A DNA stretch of 64,000 nucleotides, from positions 1 to 64,000 of the forward strand of contig CAIMFH010000021.1 of the NCBI GenBank assembly GCA_903840265.1, in the 5' to 3' direction. The position numbers and the translations under genes are program-made. This DNA comes from an uncultured Schlesneria sp. GTDB lineage: Bacteria > Planctomycetota > Planctomycetia > Planctomycetales > Planctomycetaceae. The stretch's first letter is position 1. Every line of letters begins with the position of its first letter. This document shows, piece after piece, positions 10,460 to 19,743 of this stretch. Under the pieces are notes generated by a model. It saw only the letters and a program-made list of their open reading frames with translations, had not been told where the DNA came from and ran no database searches.

Positions 10460-11566
10460 ATGTCGCGCTCGCTCGTTCTTCGCCTGTTGATCATTGTCGC
10501 GCTGCAACCGGTGATCGGCGTCCATGCCGCAGACAAGCCGGTGCGTCGGCAACTCTATGTGGCGACCCCCGGTGTCAGGAACTATCTGGAATACGGTGGT
10601 CACGGCGTCCTGGTCTTCGACATCGACGCCGGTCACAAATTCGTCAAGCGGATCCCGACAGCCGGGCTGGATGGTGCCGGCAAGCCGTTGAATGTCAAAG
10701 GGATCTGCGCGAATGCTACGACTCAGCGGCTGTATGTCTCCACGATTCAGACGCTGCAGTGCTTCGATCTGTTAACCGAAAAGTTGTTGTGGGAGAAAGC
10801 GTACGACGGCGGCTGCGACCGCATGGCTATCGCGCCTGATGGAAAGGTCCTCTACGTCCCGTCGCTCGAAAAAGACCACTGGCACGTGGTGAACGGCCAG
10901 ACAGGCGACATCATTGCGAAGATCGAACCGAAGTCGGGAGCTCACAACACAGTCTACGGACTCGATGGAAAGCACTGCTATCTGGCGGGCCTGAAGTCGC
11001 CGCTGTTGACTGTCGCCGACACGTCGACGCATCAGGTCTCGAAAACAGTCGGCCCGTTCACCGCCAGCATTCGGCCCTTCACGATCAACGGCAAGCAGAC
11101 GGTGTGCTTCGTCTGCCTGAACGATCTGCTCGGCTTCGAAATCGGCGACATCACGACCGGAACAAAACTGCATCGGGTCGAAGTGGCCGGCTACGAGAAA
11201 GGTCCTGTCAAACGTCACGGTTGTCCCAGCCACGGCATCGGCTTGACTCCCGACGAAAAGGAAGTCTGGGTGTGCGACGCGTTCAATCATTCCATGCACG
11301 TCTTTGACGCGACGGTCATGCCTCCCAAGCAAGTCGCCAGCCTGAAGGTCCGCGATGAACCCGGTTGGATCACGTTCAGCCTGGACGGCAAGCTCGCCTA
11401 TCCATCAACGGGCGAGGTGTTCGACGTGGGAACGCGAAAGATCATCGCGACATTAACGGACGAAACAGGTGCGGCAGTTCAAAGCGAGAAGATGCTGGAA
11501 ATCGATCTGCGCGACCAGGAACCTGTGCGCACGGGCGATCAATTCGGTGTCGGTCGAGTTCAATAG
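10460..11566 (+). CDS. Secreted YncE/WD40-like beta-propeller protein
   Basis: 368 residues. The signal peptide is MSRSLVLRLLIIVALQPVIG..HAA. The rest shows repeated propeller blades (for example MAIAPDGKVLYVPS, GLTPDEKEVWVCDAFNHS and ITFSLDGKLAYPSTGEVFD) like YncE and surface-layer propeller proteins. Such proteins bind partners or small ligands; many Planctomycete copies have no known role. It is the last gene of the 8209-11566 run; the convergent phosphoesterase ends only three bases past its stop. Confidence 0.82.
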   Translation: MSRSLVLRLLIIVALQPVIGVHAADKPVRRQLYVATPGVRNYLEYGGHGVLVFDIDAGHKFVKRIPTAGLDGAGKPLNVKGICANATTQRLYVSTIQTLQCFDLLTEKLLWEKAYDGGCDRMAIAPDGKVLYVPSLEKDHWHVVNGQTGDIIAKIEPKSGAHNTVYGLDGKHCYLAGLKSPLLTVADTSTHQVSKTVGPFTASIRPFTINGKQTVCFVCLNDLLGFEIGDITTGTKLHRVEVAGYEKGPVKRHGCPSHGIGLTPDEKEVWVCDAFNHSMHVFDATVMPPKQVASLKVRDEPGWITFSLDGKLAYPSTGEVFDVGTRKIIATLTDETGAAVQSEKMLEIDLRDQEPVRTGDQFGVGRVQ

Positions 11567-11569
11567 GCC

Positions 11570-12220
11570 TCAGCATTGCAACGCGATTTCATGGCTAAGC
11601 ACAGCAGTCGCTTGATCGCGAATGTCCCAGAAGTTGACGACCCGTTGCTCCAGATCAATCGCTGCGAAGCAGGGGTCGTGGTCGCGGCGGAGTGTGCCTG
11701 CGTTGATGATCGTGAGCGATTGATAGGGACGCGCCATTCGTCGATGCGAATGCCCGTTGATGATCCAGCGATAACGCTGTGACTCCACGAGCGAATACAG
11801 AATCGGATGATCATCGAGGTCCGAGTCAGGCTGCTCGGGCAGGATCGAGAGCATGTCTTCGGCTCCGATGCCATGGCACATCAGCGCCAATCCTTCTGAT
11901 GTCGGCACGTCGATTGTCACCGGCAGCGATTCCAGAAATCGCCAGGACGATTTGGTCAACGAGCCTGGAGTCGTTGCGAACGGGCTGACATTGACCATGT
12001 GATTCAACAGCCACCGATCATGGTTGCCGCGAACTGTCGCGATCGTGTGGCGACGGAGCAGGTCACAGCAGTTGTTGATGCGGCCCGGTCCCGTTGCCAC
12101 GTCGCCGGTACAGACGATCGTCTCGAATCCCGCGGTATGCAGTGTCGCAATGGCCAATGCCAGCGACTGATCTTCGCAGTGGACATCGCCAATTAGACCG
12201 ATTCTTGAAGGAGCGGACAC
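11570..12220 (-). CDS. Calcineurin-like metallophosphoesterase (YfcE/MJ0936-like)
   Basis: 216 residues, a full-length small metallophosphoesterase. All metal-binding motifs are visible: GLIGDVHCE (D-x-H) at the start, CTGDVA, RGNHD near residue 60, and NGHSHRRM followed by INAGTLRR near the end. The family hydrolyses phosphodiesters or phosphoproteins; the substrate is open. The start is a GTG at 12220 with AGGAAA upstream. It faces the propeller gene tail to tail. Confidence 0.88.
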   Translation of the reverse strand: MSAPSRIGLIGDVHCEDQSLALAIATLHTAGFETIVCTGDVATGPGRINNCCDLLRRHTIATVRGNHDRWLLNHMVNVSPFATTPGSLTKSSWRFLESLPVTIDVPTSEGLALMCHGIGAEDMLSILPEQPDSDLDDHPILYSLVESQRYRWIINGHSHRRMARPYQSLTIINAGTLRRDHDPCFAAIDLEQRVVNFWDIRDQATAVLSHEIALQC

Positions 12221-12261
12221 GAGGTCGCTTTCCTGTCGCGAGATTGAAGTTAATTATTGTA

Positions 12262-12352
12262 GTTTAACCGCGTGGGCATCGCCCCGCGCGTTAGTTCAAA
12301 TCCAAGCCGCCAATCACATTGAATGTGCGGGGCGTTGCCCACGCGGTTAAAC
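12262..12352. repeat. Long intergenic palindrome (single copy here)
   Basis: Arms of 28 bases that pair almost perfectly: the left begins GTTTAACCGCGTGGGC and the right ends GCCCACGCGGTTAAAC. The spacer is about 35 bases. It sits upstream of the phosphoesterase and downstream of the CotH gene. The shape matches the dispersed PR families, though no second copy lies in the window. Confidence 0.8.
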
Positions 12353-12368
12353 GAGTCACAAAAGAGAA

Positions 12369-12397
12369 GCAGGCCAGATCGATATGATCTGGCCTGC
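12369..12397 (-). terminator. Intrinsic terminator of the CotH gene
   Basis: A perfect 12-base stem (GCAGGCCAGATC / GATCTGGCCTGC) with a 5-base loop, followed on the minus strand by TTCTCTTTT. It lies 39 bases past the stop codon of the gene ending at 12436. Confidence 0.8.
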
Positions 12398-12435
12398 CCG
12401 GTGAAAGTCAAATGAGCGATCTCATGTTTGAGTGA

Positions 12436-14982
12436 TCAGTTCGTTTGCTCCAGCGCCTTAATCTCGGGCCGGTTCATCAGGAACTTGCGGCGTTGATCGG
12501 CGAAAGTTCGTAGCGACATGTGAGGTCGTCGTCCTTCTTCAGCCTTGGGTTCGTCTGACGAGACCGTCGCGCGGAACGCTTCGTAAGAACTGAGCTTCTT
12601 CGTGTCGGCCTGGATCTCTTTGTCGATCAAGGTGACGTACTGATCGACCATCGGTTGCAGCTTCTTCCAGTCGAGCCACTCGTCGGACAGCGTCTTCACA
12701 TGGGAGAGGTAACGCGTCTTGAGGGCGGGGACAGCCAGTAGCTTGCTGCGGAGTGGTTTCGAGTTGTCGTTCAGTCCGACCAACGGATCAAGTTCCAGCC
12801 CACCGCCGCCTCCGCCGCGCGGACCTCCTCCGAACCCGCCAGGAGCACCACCACCCGGGCCTCCACCTTGACGACCGTTCGGTCCGCCAGGGGCTTGGTC
12901 ACGTGGGCCGCCGTCTCGAGGTCCACCTTCACGTGGACGTTCGTCGCGGGGACCACCTTCTGGCGGACGGCCTTCTTGAGGGCCCTCACCTTGTGGTCGT
13001 CGACCTCCACCCGGGCGGCCTTCACCGCCTGGACCTTGTCCACCGCGACCACCAGGCCCGCCCATGCCTGGGCCACCACCGGGTCCGCCGGGGCCCCCCA
13101 TGCCAGGGCCCATGCCCGCCTGGAAAGTTTCGTTGGAGTCATGCGGGATGATGTGGAACTTCCCTTTGCTGTCGAGGTAGATGCAGTAATCGCTGGCTCG
13201 TACCCAATAGCCGTCACTGTTGATCAGAGCATTTTCTAAAGCAAGGAACCATAAGGCTCCGTCAACATCGAGGATCGGTTCAAGTGCCGCTTCGAGCTTG
13301 TCCGCAGGGGTCTCATTCAGAATCCGGCAGAGCTTGATCAGGGCTTTCCAGTCCTTTTCGCTTTCTTTCGACTTCAGCGAGTACCGCGCCTTGTACGCGG
13401 CGATGTCATCGCCCAGGTACTCGAGGCCGCCACGTCCTCCGGGGCTTCCCTGGACCTTCCACCGAGCTCCCTTGGTTTCATCGAAGTTGTCTTTGAGGAA
13501 GTCCTTGTTGAACTGTTGAGCGTTCACATAGACACCCCAGCTTTCGCCGTTGATCGCCACTTTGACGAAGTTGGCTTTCGGAGCGGGGATGTGCTGACGA
13601 GCCGCTTGTAGATACAGCACGCTGTGCAAGAACGTCGGATCTTCGTGAGCGTTGAGCAGGTTAAGAGTCCTGTAGCCGTAGAGATCTTGCTTTTTGTCAA
13701 CGAAATCGAACGTCAGATTCAACGATCTCTTTGAACCAGCGCCCACTCCCATGAAGGATGACATGCCGCGGAAGTGGACGCCGACGTTCGGGTACTTCTT
13801 GCCATCCACGGTGACAGTAGCAGGGATCTCGACATCGGTGTTGTTGAACTCGGCCATCTCCGTTTCCCAGTCTTCATCTTCGAATTCCAGGAACAGCGTC
13901 CGCAGTACGGTCGGCTCGTACAGGTTGCCATCCGCAATCGGTGTGACATCGCCGGGGGTCAGTCGCGGGCCCGGCTTGGGTGGCTCGCCACCACGGCCAA
14001 AACCGCCTGGTCCTCCGCCCCCAGGACCACCACCGCGAGGACCGCCTCCTCCAGGCCCGCCCGGACCACCAAAGCCGGGACCACCCCCTCCGGGGCCTCC
14101 ACCACCGGGACCGGGACCGCCGGGTCCACCAAAACCTCGGCCGCCGCCACCGTTGGCTCGGTCTTTCTTCATGAACTCACGAGCCGCCTGCCGTTCTTCG
14201 CGGTTCAGTCGGCCGTCGTCATTTTTATCGAATTGAGCGACCAGCTTTCGTTCCTGGCCCATCATGCCGCCGGGACCACCAGGTCCGCGACCGCCTCCGC
14301 CAGGACCACCGGGGCCAGGCCCAAAGCCGCCGAAACCGCCCGGTCCACCTTCCGGAAAGGTGAACGCCTTTCCTTTGAGATCAGCAAATTGAGTTTGCTG
14401 ATCGGCCGACAGCACCGCCACGCTATCGGCTTCCGCTTGCTTGCGAACGTCCGCTGGTGCGAATGGGAAAATGGGCGGTTGGTCGCGCAGTTCCTGCAAT
14501 TGCGTCTCGGTCAGTTTCAACGTCTTCGCGATGTCGTCTCGCTGCAGGGCCTGGACCCCTTCGCGCTGCAACTTCAACTGATTCAATCGGGCGAGTTGCT
14601 TGGCGTCGATGATCTTGGCGAGCTTCTCATCGGCCTGCTTGATCGTTTCGTCCGTCTTGGCTCGCACATCCGACATTCGCTGGTCGCGTTCTTCGTTGCT
14701 AAGCGACTGGAGTTCCTGAAAGTTGATGTTCGAAAAGGCGTCGCGCATCTGTTCCTGAGTCTTGGCGACCCACTCGCCGACTTCCTTTTGCTTCGCGTCA
14801 TCCAGTCCGATTTCTTTCTGGACTTCAGGCATCCCCAACAGCATCGCATTGTTGACGCCGGGGCCGAACGGTCCGCGTCCTCCTGGGCCACCGGGACCAG
14901 GGCCGCGTCGCTCTTGCGAAAACGCCACCATCACCAGGACTAGGCAGAGCAAGCTGCCGACTGCGATTCCCTGCCGAACCAT
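12436..14982 (-). CDS. Exported CotH-kinase-fold protein with EF-hand and Gly/Pro-rich linkers
   Basis: 848 residues. A signal peptide (IAVGSLLCLVLVMVAFSQ) is followed by a Gly/Pro patch, a helical region of about 170 residues, a collagen-like G/P stretch, one EF-hand-like loop (DKNDDGRLNREE), a second long G/P stretch, and then the CotH domain (starting near EFEDEDWETEMAEF, with GVHFRGMSSF, GYRTLNLLNAHEDP and IIPHDSNETF). A third G/P/R-rich stretch interrupts the end before a C-terminal helical region. CotH proteins are atypical kinases of spore coats and, in cellulolytic bacteria, of extracellular enzymes. I chose the ATG at 14982 because it opens directly onto the signal peptide; an in-frame start at 15051 adds 23 residues. 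A transcription terminator follows. Confidence 0.88.
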   Translation of the reverse strand: MVRQGIAVGSLLCLVLVMVAFSQERRGPGPGGPGGRGPFGPGVNNAMLLGMPEVQKEIGLDDAKQKEVGEWVAKTQEQMRDAFSNINFQELQSLSNEERDQRMSDVRAKTDETIKQADEKLAKIIDAKQLARLNQLKLQREGVQALQRDDIAKTLKLTETQLQELRDQPPIFPFAPADVRKQAEADSVAVLSADQQTQFADLKGKAFTFPEGGPGGFGGFGPGPGGPGGGGRGPGGPGGMMGQERKLVAQFDKNDDGRLNREERQAAREFMKKDRANGGGGRGFGGPGGPGPGGGGPGGGGPGFGGPGGPGGGGPRGGGPGGGGPGGFGRGGEPPKPGPRLTPGDVTPIADGNLYEPTVLRTLFLEFEDEDWETEMAEFNNTDVEIPATVTVDGKKYPNVGVHFRGMSSFMGVGAGSKRSLNLTFDFVDKKQDLYGYRTLNLLNAHEDPTFLHSVLYLQAARQHIPAPKANFVKVAINGESWGVYVNAQQFNKDFLKDNFDETKGARWKVQGSPGGRGGLEYLGDDIAAYKARYSLKSKESEKDWKALIKLCRILNETPADKLEAALEPILDVDGALWFLALENALINSDGYWVRASDYCIYLDSKGKFHIIPHDSNETFQAGMGPGMGGPGGPGGGPGMGGPGGRGGQGPGGEGRPGGGRRPQGEGPQEGRPPEGGPRDERPREGGPRDGGPRDQAPGGPNGRQGGGPGGGAPGGFGGGPRGGGGGGLELDPLVGLNDNSKPLRSKLLAVPALKTRYLSHVKTLSDEWLDWKKLQPMVDQYVTLIDKEIQADTKKLSSYEAFRATVSSDEPKAEEGRRPHMSLRTFADQRRKFLMNRPEIKALEQTN

Positions 14983-15153
14983 CTGAATTGCCTTTGACTG
15001 GCGACTGGAATGAGCACCCGAACGGGACTGAAGTTCTCTGGTGACAACCACTTGGGCCGAAGCCTACCTGAAGACGAACTCAGGTCGTGAAGAGATTGTC
15101 ACGTCCTCTTGGACAATACCGCCGCAAATTAACTTCCGATTTTCATGATTTTT

Positions 15154-16332
15154 TCAAATCCCGTTCGCGCAGAAGTGATAGTAAACGTCCGCCGCTTGCC
15201 TTAATTGATCAATCGAAATCCATTCGTCCTTGGTGTGAGCCTGCGCGATGTTTCCGGGCCCGAAGACGACCGCCGGGATCCCGACACGCGCGATCCGAGA
15301 TGCATGCGTTCCGAACGGCACGCCGATTCTCTGACGCGGACCGACCACTTGACCAATCGATCGTTGCAGTTGGCTCGCCAGTTCGCCGCTCAGGTCGTCA
15401 CTCAACGGCGGGCTGGTGCAGTATGGTTCGTCATGAATCAGATCGAAGTCGAGGCGCTGTTTCAGGTAGTCGGCGACCTCGGCCTGCACCGCCAGGTTCT
15501 CTTCGCCAGGGATCACGCGCCGATCGATATCAATCGCGCAGCCATCGGGAACGACGTTGACGCTGCTGCCGCCCGCAATCAGCCCCACGCTGAGCGTCGC
15601 GGGGCCGCACAACGGATGCGCGGGTCGTGATGTTGGCACCCAGGCGGCGTATTCTTCCAGCAGCTTCAGCACTCGCCCCATCCGATAGATCGCGTTGACT
15701 CCTTCATTGGGCCGCGAACTATGACACGCTCGCCCGGTCGTATGCAGCTTCCAGCGCGTCGCCCCACGATGCGCGACGACCACATCCAACTCGGTGGGCT
15801 CGGCGACGATGGCGACGTCGGGCTTGGTTGGACTCAGCAAGTATCGGGGCGAACTCTTCCCCCAAGAGTTAACGAGATCGTTGATCCCGATGCTCGTTGA
15901 TTCTTCGTCGCAACTGCACGACAGCAGTACGTTTGCCATGCCGGCGGGTCGATCGTGAGCCAACCGCGTGAACGCCGCCAGCATCGCCGCCATGCCCCCT
16001 TTCACGTCACACGAACCGCGACCATAGACTCGCCCATCAACTTCAGTCGGTTCAAAGGGGGAGATCGTCATGCCATCGACAGGGACTGTGTCCTGATGAG
16101 CGTCCAACAGGATCGTTTTGGTGGCACCGGGCGATGTCAGCAGGGCGAGGATGTTCGCTCGACCGGGGACGATCTCGACGACTTCGTATGGAACCTGCAA
16201 TGTCTGCAGATACTTGACAAGGTAAGCGCTGAGTCGGCCTTCGAAGAATTCCGGTCCTGAGACATCGCGGCCCATAGGGTTGACGCTGGGGATCGAAATC
16301 AGATCTTTGAGTAACGGCAGGGGGTCGGTCAT
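15154..16332 (-). CDS. M20 family metallopeptidase (ArgE/DapE-like)
   Basis: 392-residue zinc amidohydrolase of the ArgE/DapE/ACY1 group, which removes acyl groups from amino acids (N-acetylornithine, N-succinyl-diaminopimelate) or cleaves small peptides. Metal and catalytic motifs are visible: LLDAHQDTVPV, YGRGSCDVKGG, CDEEST and, near the C-terminus, GNIAQAHTKDEW. The dimerisation domain lies between. The start is the ATG at 16332, five bases after GAGG; the GTG one codon earlier would be too close. No arg or dap gene adjoins it, so the exact substrate cannot be assigned. Confidence 0.88.
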   Translation of the reverse strand: MTDPLPLLKDLISIPSVNPMGRDVSGPEFFEGRLSAYLVKYLQTLQVPYEVVEIVPGRANILALLTSPGATKTILLDAHQDTVPVDGMTISPFEPTEVDGRVYGRGSCDVKGGMAAMLAAFTRLAHDRPAGMANVLLSCSCDEESTSIGINDLVNSWGKSSPRYLLSPTKPDVAIVAEPTELDVVVAHRGATRWKLHTTGRACHSSRPNEGVNAIYRMGRVLKLLEEYAAWVPTSRPAHPLCGPATLSVGLIAGGSSVNVVPDGCAIDIDRRVIPGEENLAVQAEVADYLKQRLDFDLIHDEPYCTSPPLSDDLSGELASQLQRSIGQVVGPRQRIGVPFGTHASRIARVGIPAVVFGPGNIAQAHTKDEWISIDQLRQAADVYYHFCANGI

Positions 16333-16383
16333 CACTACCTCAGAGAGAACTCGGCGACATCGGCATCACGCGGGAAGTTTGAC

Positions 16384-17514
16384 CTAATTGCGATGCAGAA
16401 ACCATTGATCCAGTAACACGCGCCGAGTGAACCAGCGGGAACTCATCAGGCGATGAGCGGCGAATTGGCGGAAGGCATGCGGAATCAGCTTGGAAAGTGG
16501 CGATGTCGTCGTCCCTTCCCGAAAGTGATGCCGCATTTTGGCGAGGTAGACGCTGTTCAGATTCTCTCGGTTGGCCGAGGTCTCGAGAATGCTGTCGGCG
16601 CAGAGCAAGCCGGATTCGATTGCGGGCCGAATCCCCTCGCCACTTTGTCGGTGAGCCAGGCCGATCGCATCTCCGATCAGAATGACACCCGGTTCAGCGG
16701 AAGGTCGCGGCAATTCGGTTCGCAGACGATAGGCATGTCCCTGAAACTTGCCGGGGAGTGCAAAGGTGATCTTGCCGCGAGTCTTTAAGAACTCGACAAA
16801 CTTTGACACATGCGTTGATAAGTGTTCTTCGGCTTCGCGGCCCAGGCCGACGTTCAAATAGTTGCCTTTGCGAAACACCCAGCCATAGCCCTTCAGGTCG
16901 GGGCAGAATAACAATTCGGGGCGGTCCGCATGAACCGAGCATTCTGATTGCTGTTCGGCCGACATCTCGAACTCCACTTCTTGTGCGAGCACGACGGGAA
17001 GTTCGGGCTCTTTGGGTGCTGAAGCTGTCGCATCGGTTTTGTGAAGTGATTCCAAATGCCGTGCGATCGGACAGAAGTGGCCTCCGGCACCGATGACGAC
17101 GGAGGCTCGATATTCATCGTTGACGACCCAGTGCGAACCGTCTTGCTTCAACGAGCGAAACGAATGTCCCAACTCCAGTCGGGCCCCAGATCGCTTCAGC
17201 AGGTAGTCGTCAAATTCGCAGCGGCGAATCCCATAGCTGACGGTTTGGGCATAGTCCGTTTCGATTTCGGGACCGCCGATGAAGCCCGTTAGGAACCGCG
17301 TGATCGGCTGCATCACATGGTGCGATTTGAAGTCTTCGACATCGATGTGCAACTCGTCCACGATTGGAGGCGTGATCCAACCGGCGCAGACTTTATGCCG
17401 CGGGAATTGAGCCTTGTCGAGCACCATCACATCGACGCCGGCCTGACGCAGTTTCCAGGCACACGATGACCCAGCAGGGCCGCCACCAACTATTAAGACA
17501 TCCGCGTTCTGCAT
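16384..17514 (-). CDS. Geranylgeranyl reductase family FAD-dependent oxidoreductase
   Basis: 376 residues. The FAD-binding start is DVLIVGGGPAGSSCAW, with the acidic end of strand 2 at VMVLDK. The family signature PRHKVCAGWITP follows, and the second FAD motif GVILIGDAIGLAHRQSGEGI lies near residue 280. The family includes geranylgeranyl reductases that saturate isoprenoid chains and related halogenase-like flavoenzymes. The ATG at 17514 has AAGGA at good spacing; the TTG six codons upstream is unlikely. The gene lies downstream of a cyclopropane-fatty-acid synthase on the same strand, which suggests, but does not prove, a role in lipid modification. Confidence 0.85.
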   Translation of the reverse strand: MQNADVLIVGGGPAGSSCAWKLRQAGVDVMVLDKAQFPRHKVCAGWITPPIVDELHIDVEDFKSHHVMQPITRFLTGFIGGPEIETDYAQTVSYGIRRCEFDDYLLKRSGARLELGHSFRSLKQDGSHWVVNDEYRASVVIGAGGHFCPIARHLESLHKTDATASAPKEPELPVVLAQEVEFEMSAEQQSECSVHADRPELLFCPDLKGYGWVFRKGNYLNVGLGREAEEHLSTHVSKFVEFLKTRGKITFALPGKFQGHAYRLRTELPRPSAEPGVILIGDAIGLAHRQSGEGIRPAIESGLLCADSILETSANRENLNSVYLAKMRHHFREGTTTSPLSKLIPHAFRQFAAHRLMSSRWFTRRVLLDQWFLHRN

Positions 17515-17620
17515 CGTGGCATCCTTCGACAAAGCCGTGCTGGCTTGAGAATCAATGTCACAATCGATCTCTTTTCTGTCGAGATGATTGCCGAAACATC
17601 AAGTTAAGTAAGGAGAGAAG

Positions 17621-17657
17621 ACACGGCCTTGTCGAAGACTCCAAAACCGTGGCACCC
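17621..17657. repeat. Dispersed repeat PR-B, half copy
   Basis: 37-base element starting ACACGGCCTTGTCGAAGACT and ending ACCGTGGCACCC. It lies between the cyclopropane synthase stop and the flavoprotein start. The same sequence recurs with few changes at 22602, 24715, 31832 and 59439. The CACGG/CCGTG ends can pair. Confidence 0.85.
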
Positions 17658-17686
17658 GAAACAAAATCAGCCATCATTGCCATCAT

Positions 17687-19039
17687 TTAAGAACCGGTGG
17701 ACTGGCCACGAAGCGGTGGCGAGTACCAATCGTCGCGGGTCCACGGCAGGGTGTTGTTTTCGGCTCGTGCGAAGACGACCTGGAACAACTGCAGATCGCC
17801 ACTGTCGAACGTTGCCGAAGAGGCTGCCAGATACAGTCGCCACATCCTGACGAATCGCTCGTCGAACATTTGTCCGACCTGGCCCGCCACCTGTTCGAAA
17901 TTGCTCAACCAGTCGGCACAGGTGCGCGCGTAGTGCAGTCGCAGATTTTCGACATCCAAGACCGAGAAGCCTGATCCCTCGAAGATATCCATCATTTCAC
18001 GCAGGCTGGGGGGATGAGCCCCAGGGAAGATGTACTTGTCGGTCCAGGGATCAAGGTCGCGTTTGACATTGCGGCCAATGCTGTGAATGAGGCCTCGTCC
18101 CAGCGGTGTGAGCACGCGCGCGATCAGTTGACCCATCCCGCGAAAGTTTTCGGGACCGACATGTTCCAGCATGCCGACGGAGACGAAGGCGTCAAACTGA
18201 CCGGTCAGATTGCGATAGTCGTCCTGCACGAATTCGATCTTGTCGCTTAGTCCTTCGCGCTGTGTCCGTTCTCGCGCGTACTGAACTTGTTCTGTCGACA
18301 GGTTGTACGCCTTCACTGACACGCCATAGTGACGAGCCATGTGCATTGCCAAGGCACCCCAGCCGCAGCCTGCTTCGGCCACTCGTTCGCCTGGTTTCAA
18401 TCGTAGTTTGCGGCAGACATAGTCCAGCTTGGCAATCTGCGCTTCGGCGAGAGTTGTTTCGGCGGTGGGGTAATAGGCACACGTATAGATCAGTTGCTCA
18501 TCAAGCCACAATTTGTAGAACTCGTTCCCCAGGTCGTAGTGATGATGCACGCTGGACTTCGACTTGGCGAACGAATGCGAACGACTCGTGAATCGCTTGC
18601 CGCGCAGCACCGGTCGTTGTTGCCGCGCTCGCTCGAGCCCTCGATTGATCTCCAGCAGCAGCGGTAGTACTTCTCCCTGGATTAGGAGAGTTCCGTCGCT
18701 GTAGCCTTCTCCGAACGCCAGGTTCGGATTCCAGAACAGCCGACGTAAGACATCGGGTTGCTGGATCACGATTTGTCCGACGCCAGAATGCGTCTCGCCC
18801 ACGGTCGTTCCGTCCCACAGGACAATGGCCAGACGCGGGCGGCCGACGCGATCGTAGACCCATTCGATCAGTTTGCGTTCCACAGGCCAGGCTTTGCGGA
18901 TCTGACCATCGCGAACGGGTTGCGGATGCGATTTCCCGCCATGAACAGAGGCTGGAGATCCGGCGTGATTACCGTTGCGACCAGGGTCGGTCGATGTGGA
19001 AGAGGCAGATGGTGCGGTGGTATCCAACCCTTCCTGCAT
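17687..19039 (-). CDS. Cyclopropane-fatty-acyl-phospholipid synthase family methyltransferase
   Basis: 450 residues. This SAM-dependent enzyme adds a methylene (or related methyl group) across double bonds of membrane phospholipid acyl chains. The SAM site is VAEAGCGWGALAMHMARHYG, preceded by the family stretch SSVHHHYDLGNEFYKLWLD and followed by YDRTG-type contacts (DDYRNLTGQFDAFVSVGMLEHVG). The N-terminal 130 residues form the helical lipid-binding domain of the family, after a Ser/Pro-rich leader of about 45 residues. The ATG at 19039 has a strong ribosome site (GAGGTGA). Confidence 0.9.
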   Translation of the reverse strand: MQEGLDTTAPSASSTSTDPGRNGNHAGSPASVHGGKSHPQPVRDGQIRKAWPVERKLIEWVYDRVGRPRLAIVLWDGTTVGETHSGVGQIVIQQPDVLRRLFWNPNLAFGEGYSDGTLLIQGEVLPLLLEINRGLERARQQRPVLRGKRFTSRSHSFAKSKSSVHHHYDLGNEFYKLWLDEQLIYTCAYYPTAETTLAEAQIAKLDYVCRKLRLKPGERVAEAGCGWGALAMHMARHYGVSVKAYNLSTEQVQYARERTQREGLSDKIEFVQDDYRNLTGQFDAFVSVGMLEHVGPENFRGMGQLIARVLTPLGRGLIHSIGRNVKRDLDPWTDKYIFPGAHPPSLREMMDIFEGSGFSVLDVENLRLHYARTCADWLSNFEQVAGQVGQMFDERFVRMWRLYLAASSATFDSGDLQLFQVVFARAENNTLPWTRDDWYSPPLRGQSTGS

Positions 19040-19389
19040 GGTGTCACCTCATGAGCTAGGGGATGAAAAACGATGGGACTGAAGATTCTGTCATGTTTTA
19101 TCGCGTCCATCGAGTCTATACGGGTACTCTGCTCGAGATTCGTGCAATTGCCAGATGGCACAGGGAACGGGAGAAGTTATCCGCGTCTGGCGCAGCACTA
19201 GGATAACAGACCCACCCGACGAGAAACCTCGACAGATTGCGAATTACCGGGCATCATGAGTTGAGTCCGATGTTGAACAACTTGCCTGCATCTCGCATTG
19301 GCTTCCGAAGCCGGGCCGACTAGCGGCACGTCCTTTTGATTTCGAATGATCACGAAGCGGGGGAATAACATCTGCTGAGGGGTTTTGGT
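19040..19389. other. 350-base gap without a recognisable gene
   Basis: This divergent gap must carry promoters for the lipid genes (minus) and for the small-gene cluster (plus). Frames here are short and lack good starts. I see no palindromic repeat and no clear promoter pair. Confidence 0.5.
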
Positions 19390-19728
19390 ATGCATCGTTT
19401 TTGGCTGGCGGATCACCTTCCTGAGTTGGCCAAAGATCTGGACGCTGCCTTCCGTAATATCGGCCGGGATAATTTAGCCGACAGCGTGTGGGACGCTGAA
19501 ATAGTGGAGCAATGCCCGTGTGATTCGGAAACATGCGGCACGTTCTATACGGTCACTCCTCGCATTTGGACTGGTGAGGTCGAACGTTTTTTTGATCTCG
19601 CCAACATTGAAGGTTTGATTTCCGTGCATGTGGTCAATGGCCAACTCGCCTGGGTCGAACTGCTCAATCGACCCGATGTCTGCAAGAAACTTGCGAGTCT
19701 ATTTTCATTTGGATGGTCCGACTCGTAG
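19390..19728 (+). CDS. Hypothetical small protein 1 of an orphan cluster
   Basis: 112 residues, soluble by composition, opening MHRFWLADHLPELAKDLDAA. It contains a CPCDSETCGTFYTV segment with three closely spaced cysteines and ends in an acidic/aromatic region (FFDLANIEGLISVHVVNGQL). GAGGGG lies eight bases before the ATG. I recognise no family. It is followed after 15 bases by the next small gene. Confidence 0.6.
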   Translation: MHRFWLADHLPELAKDLDAAFRNIGRDNLADSVWDAEIVEQCPCDSETCGTFYTVTPRIWTGEVERFFDLANIEGLISVHVVNGQLAWVELLNRPDVCKKLASLFSFGWSDS

Positions 19729-19743
19729 CTTGCTGAGGTATCC

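Noticed and set aside
12290-12305. GTTCAAATCC resembling a tRNA T-loop
   Set aside because: It lies in the spacer of a palindrome; no acceptor stem, D-arm or anticodon arm can be drawn around it.
13694-14943. Long + strand frames opposite the CotH gene, one very Pro-rich (collagen-like)
   Set aside because: They are the antisense of the Gly/Pro-rich CotH gene, whose repeats keep other frames open. They lack signal peptides, domains and ribosome sites.
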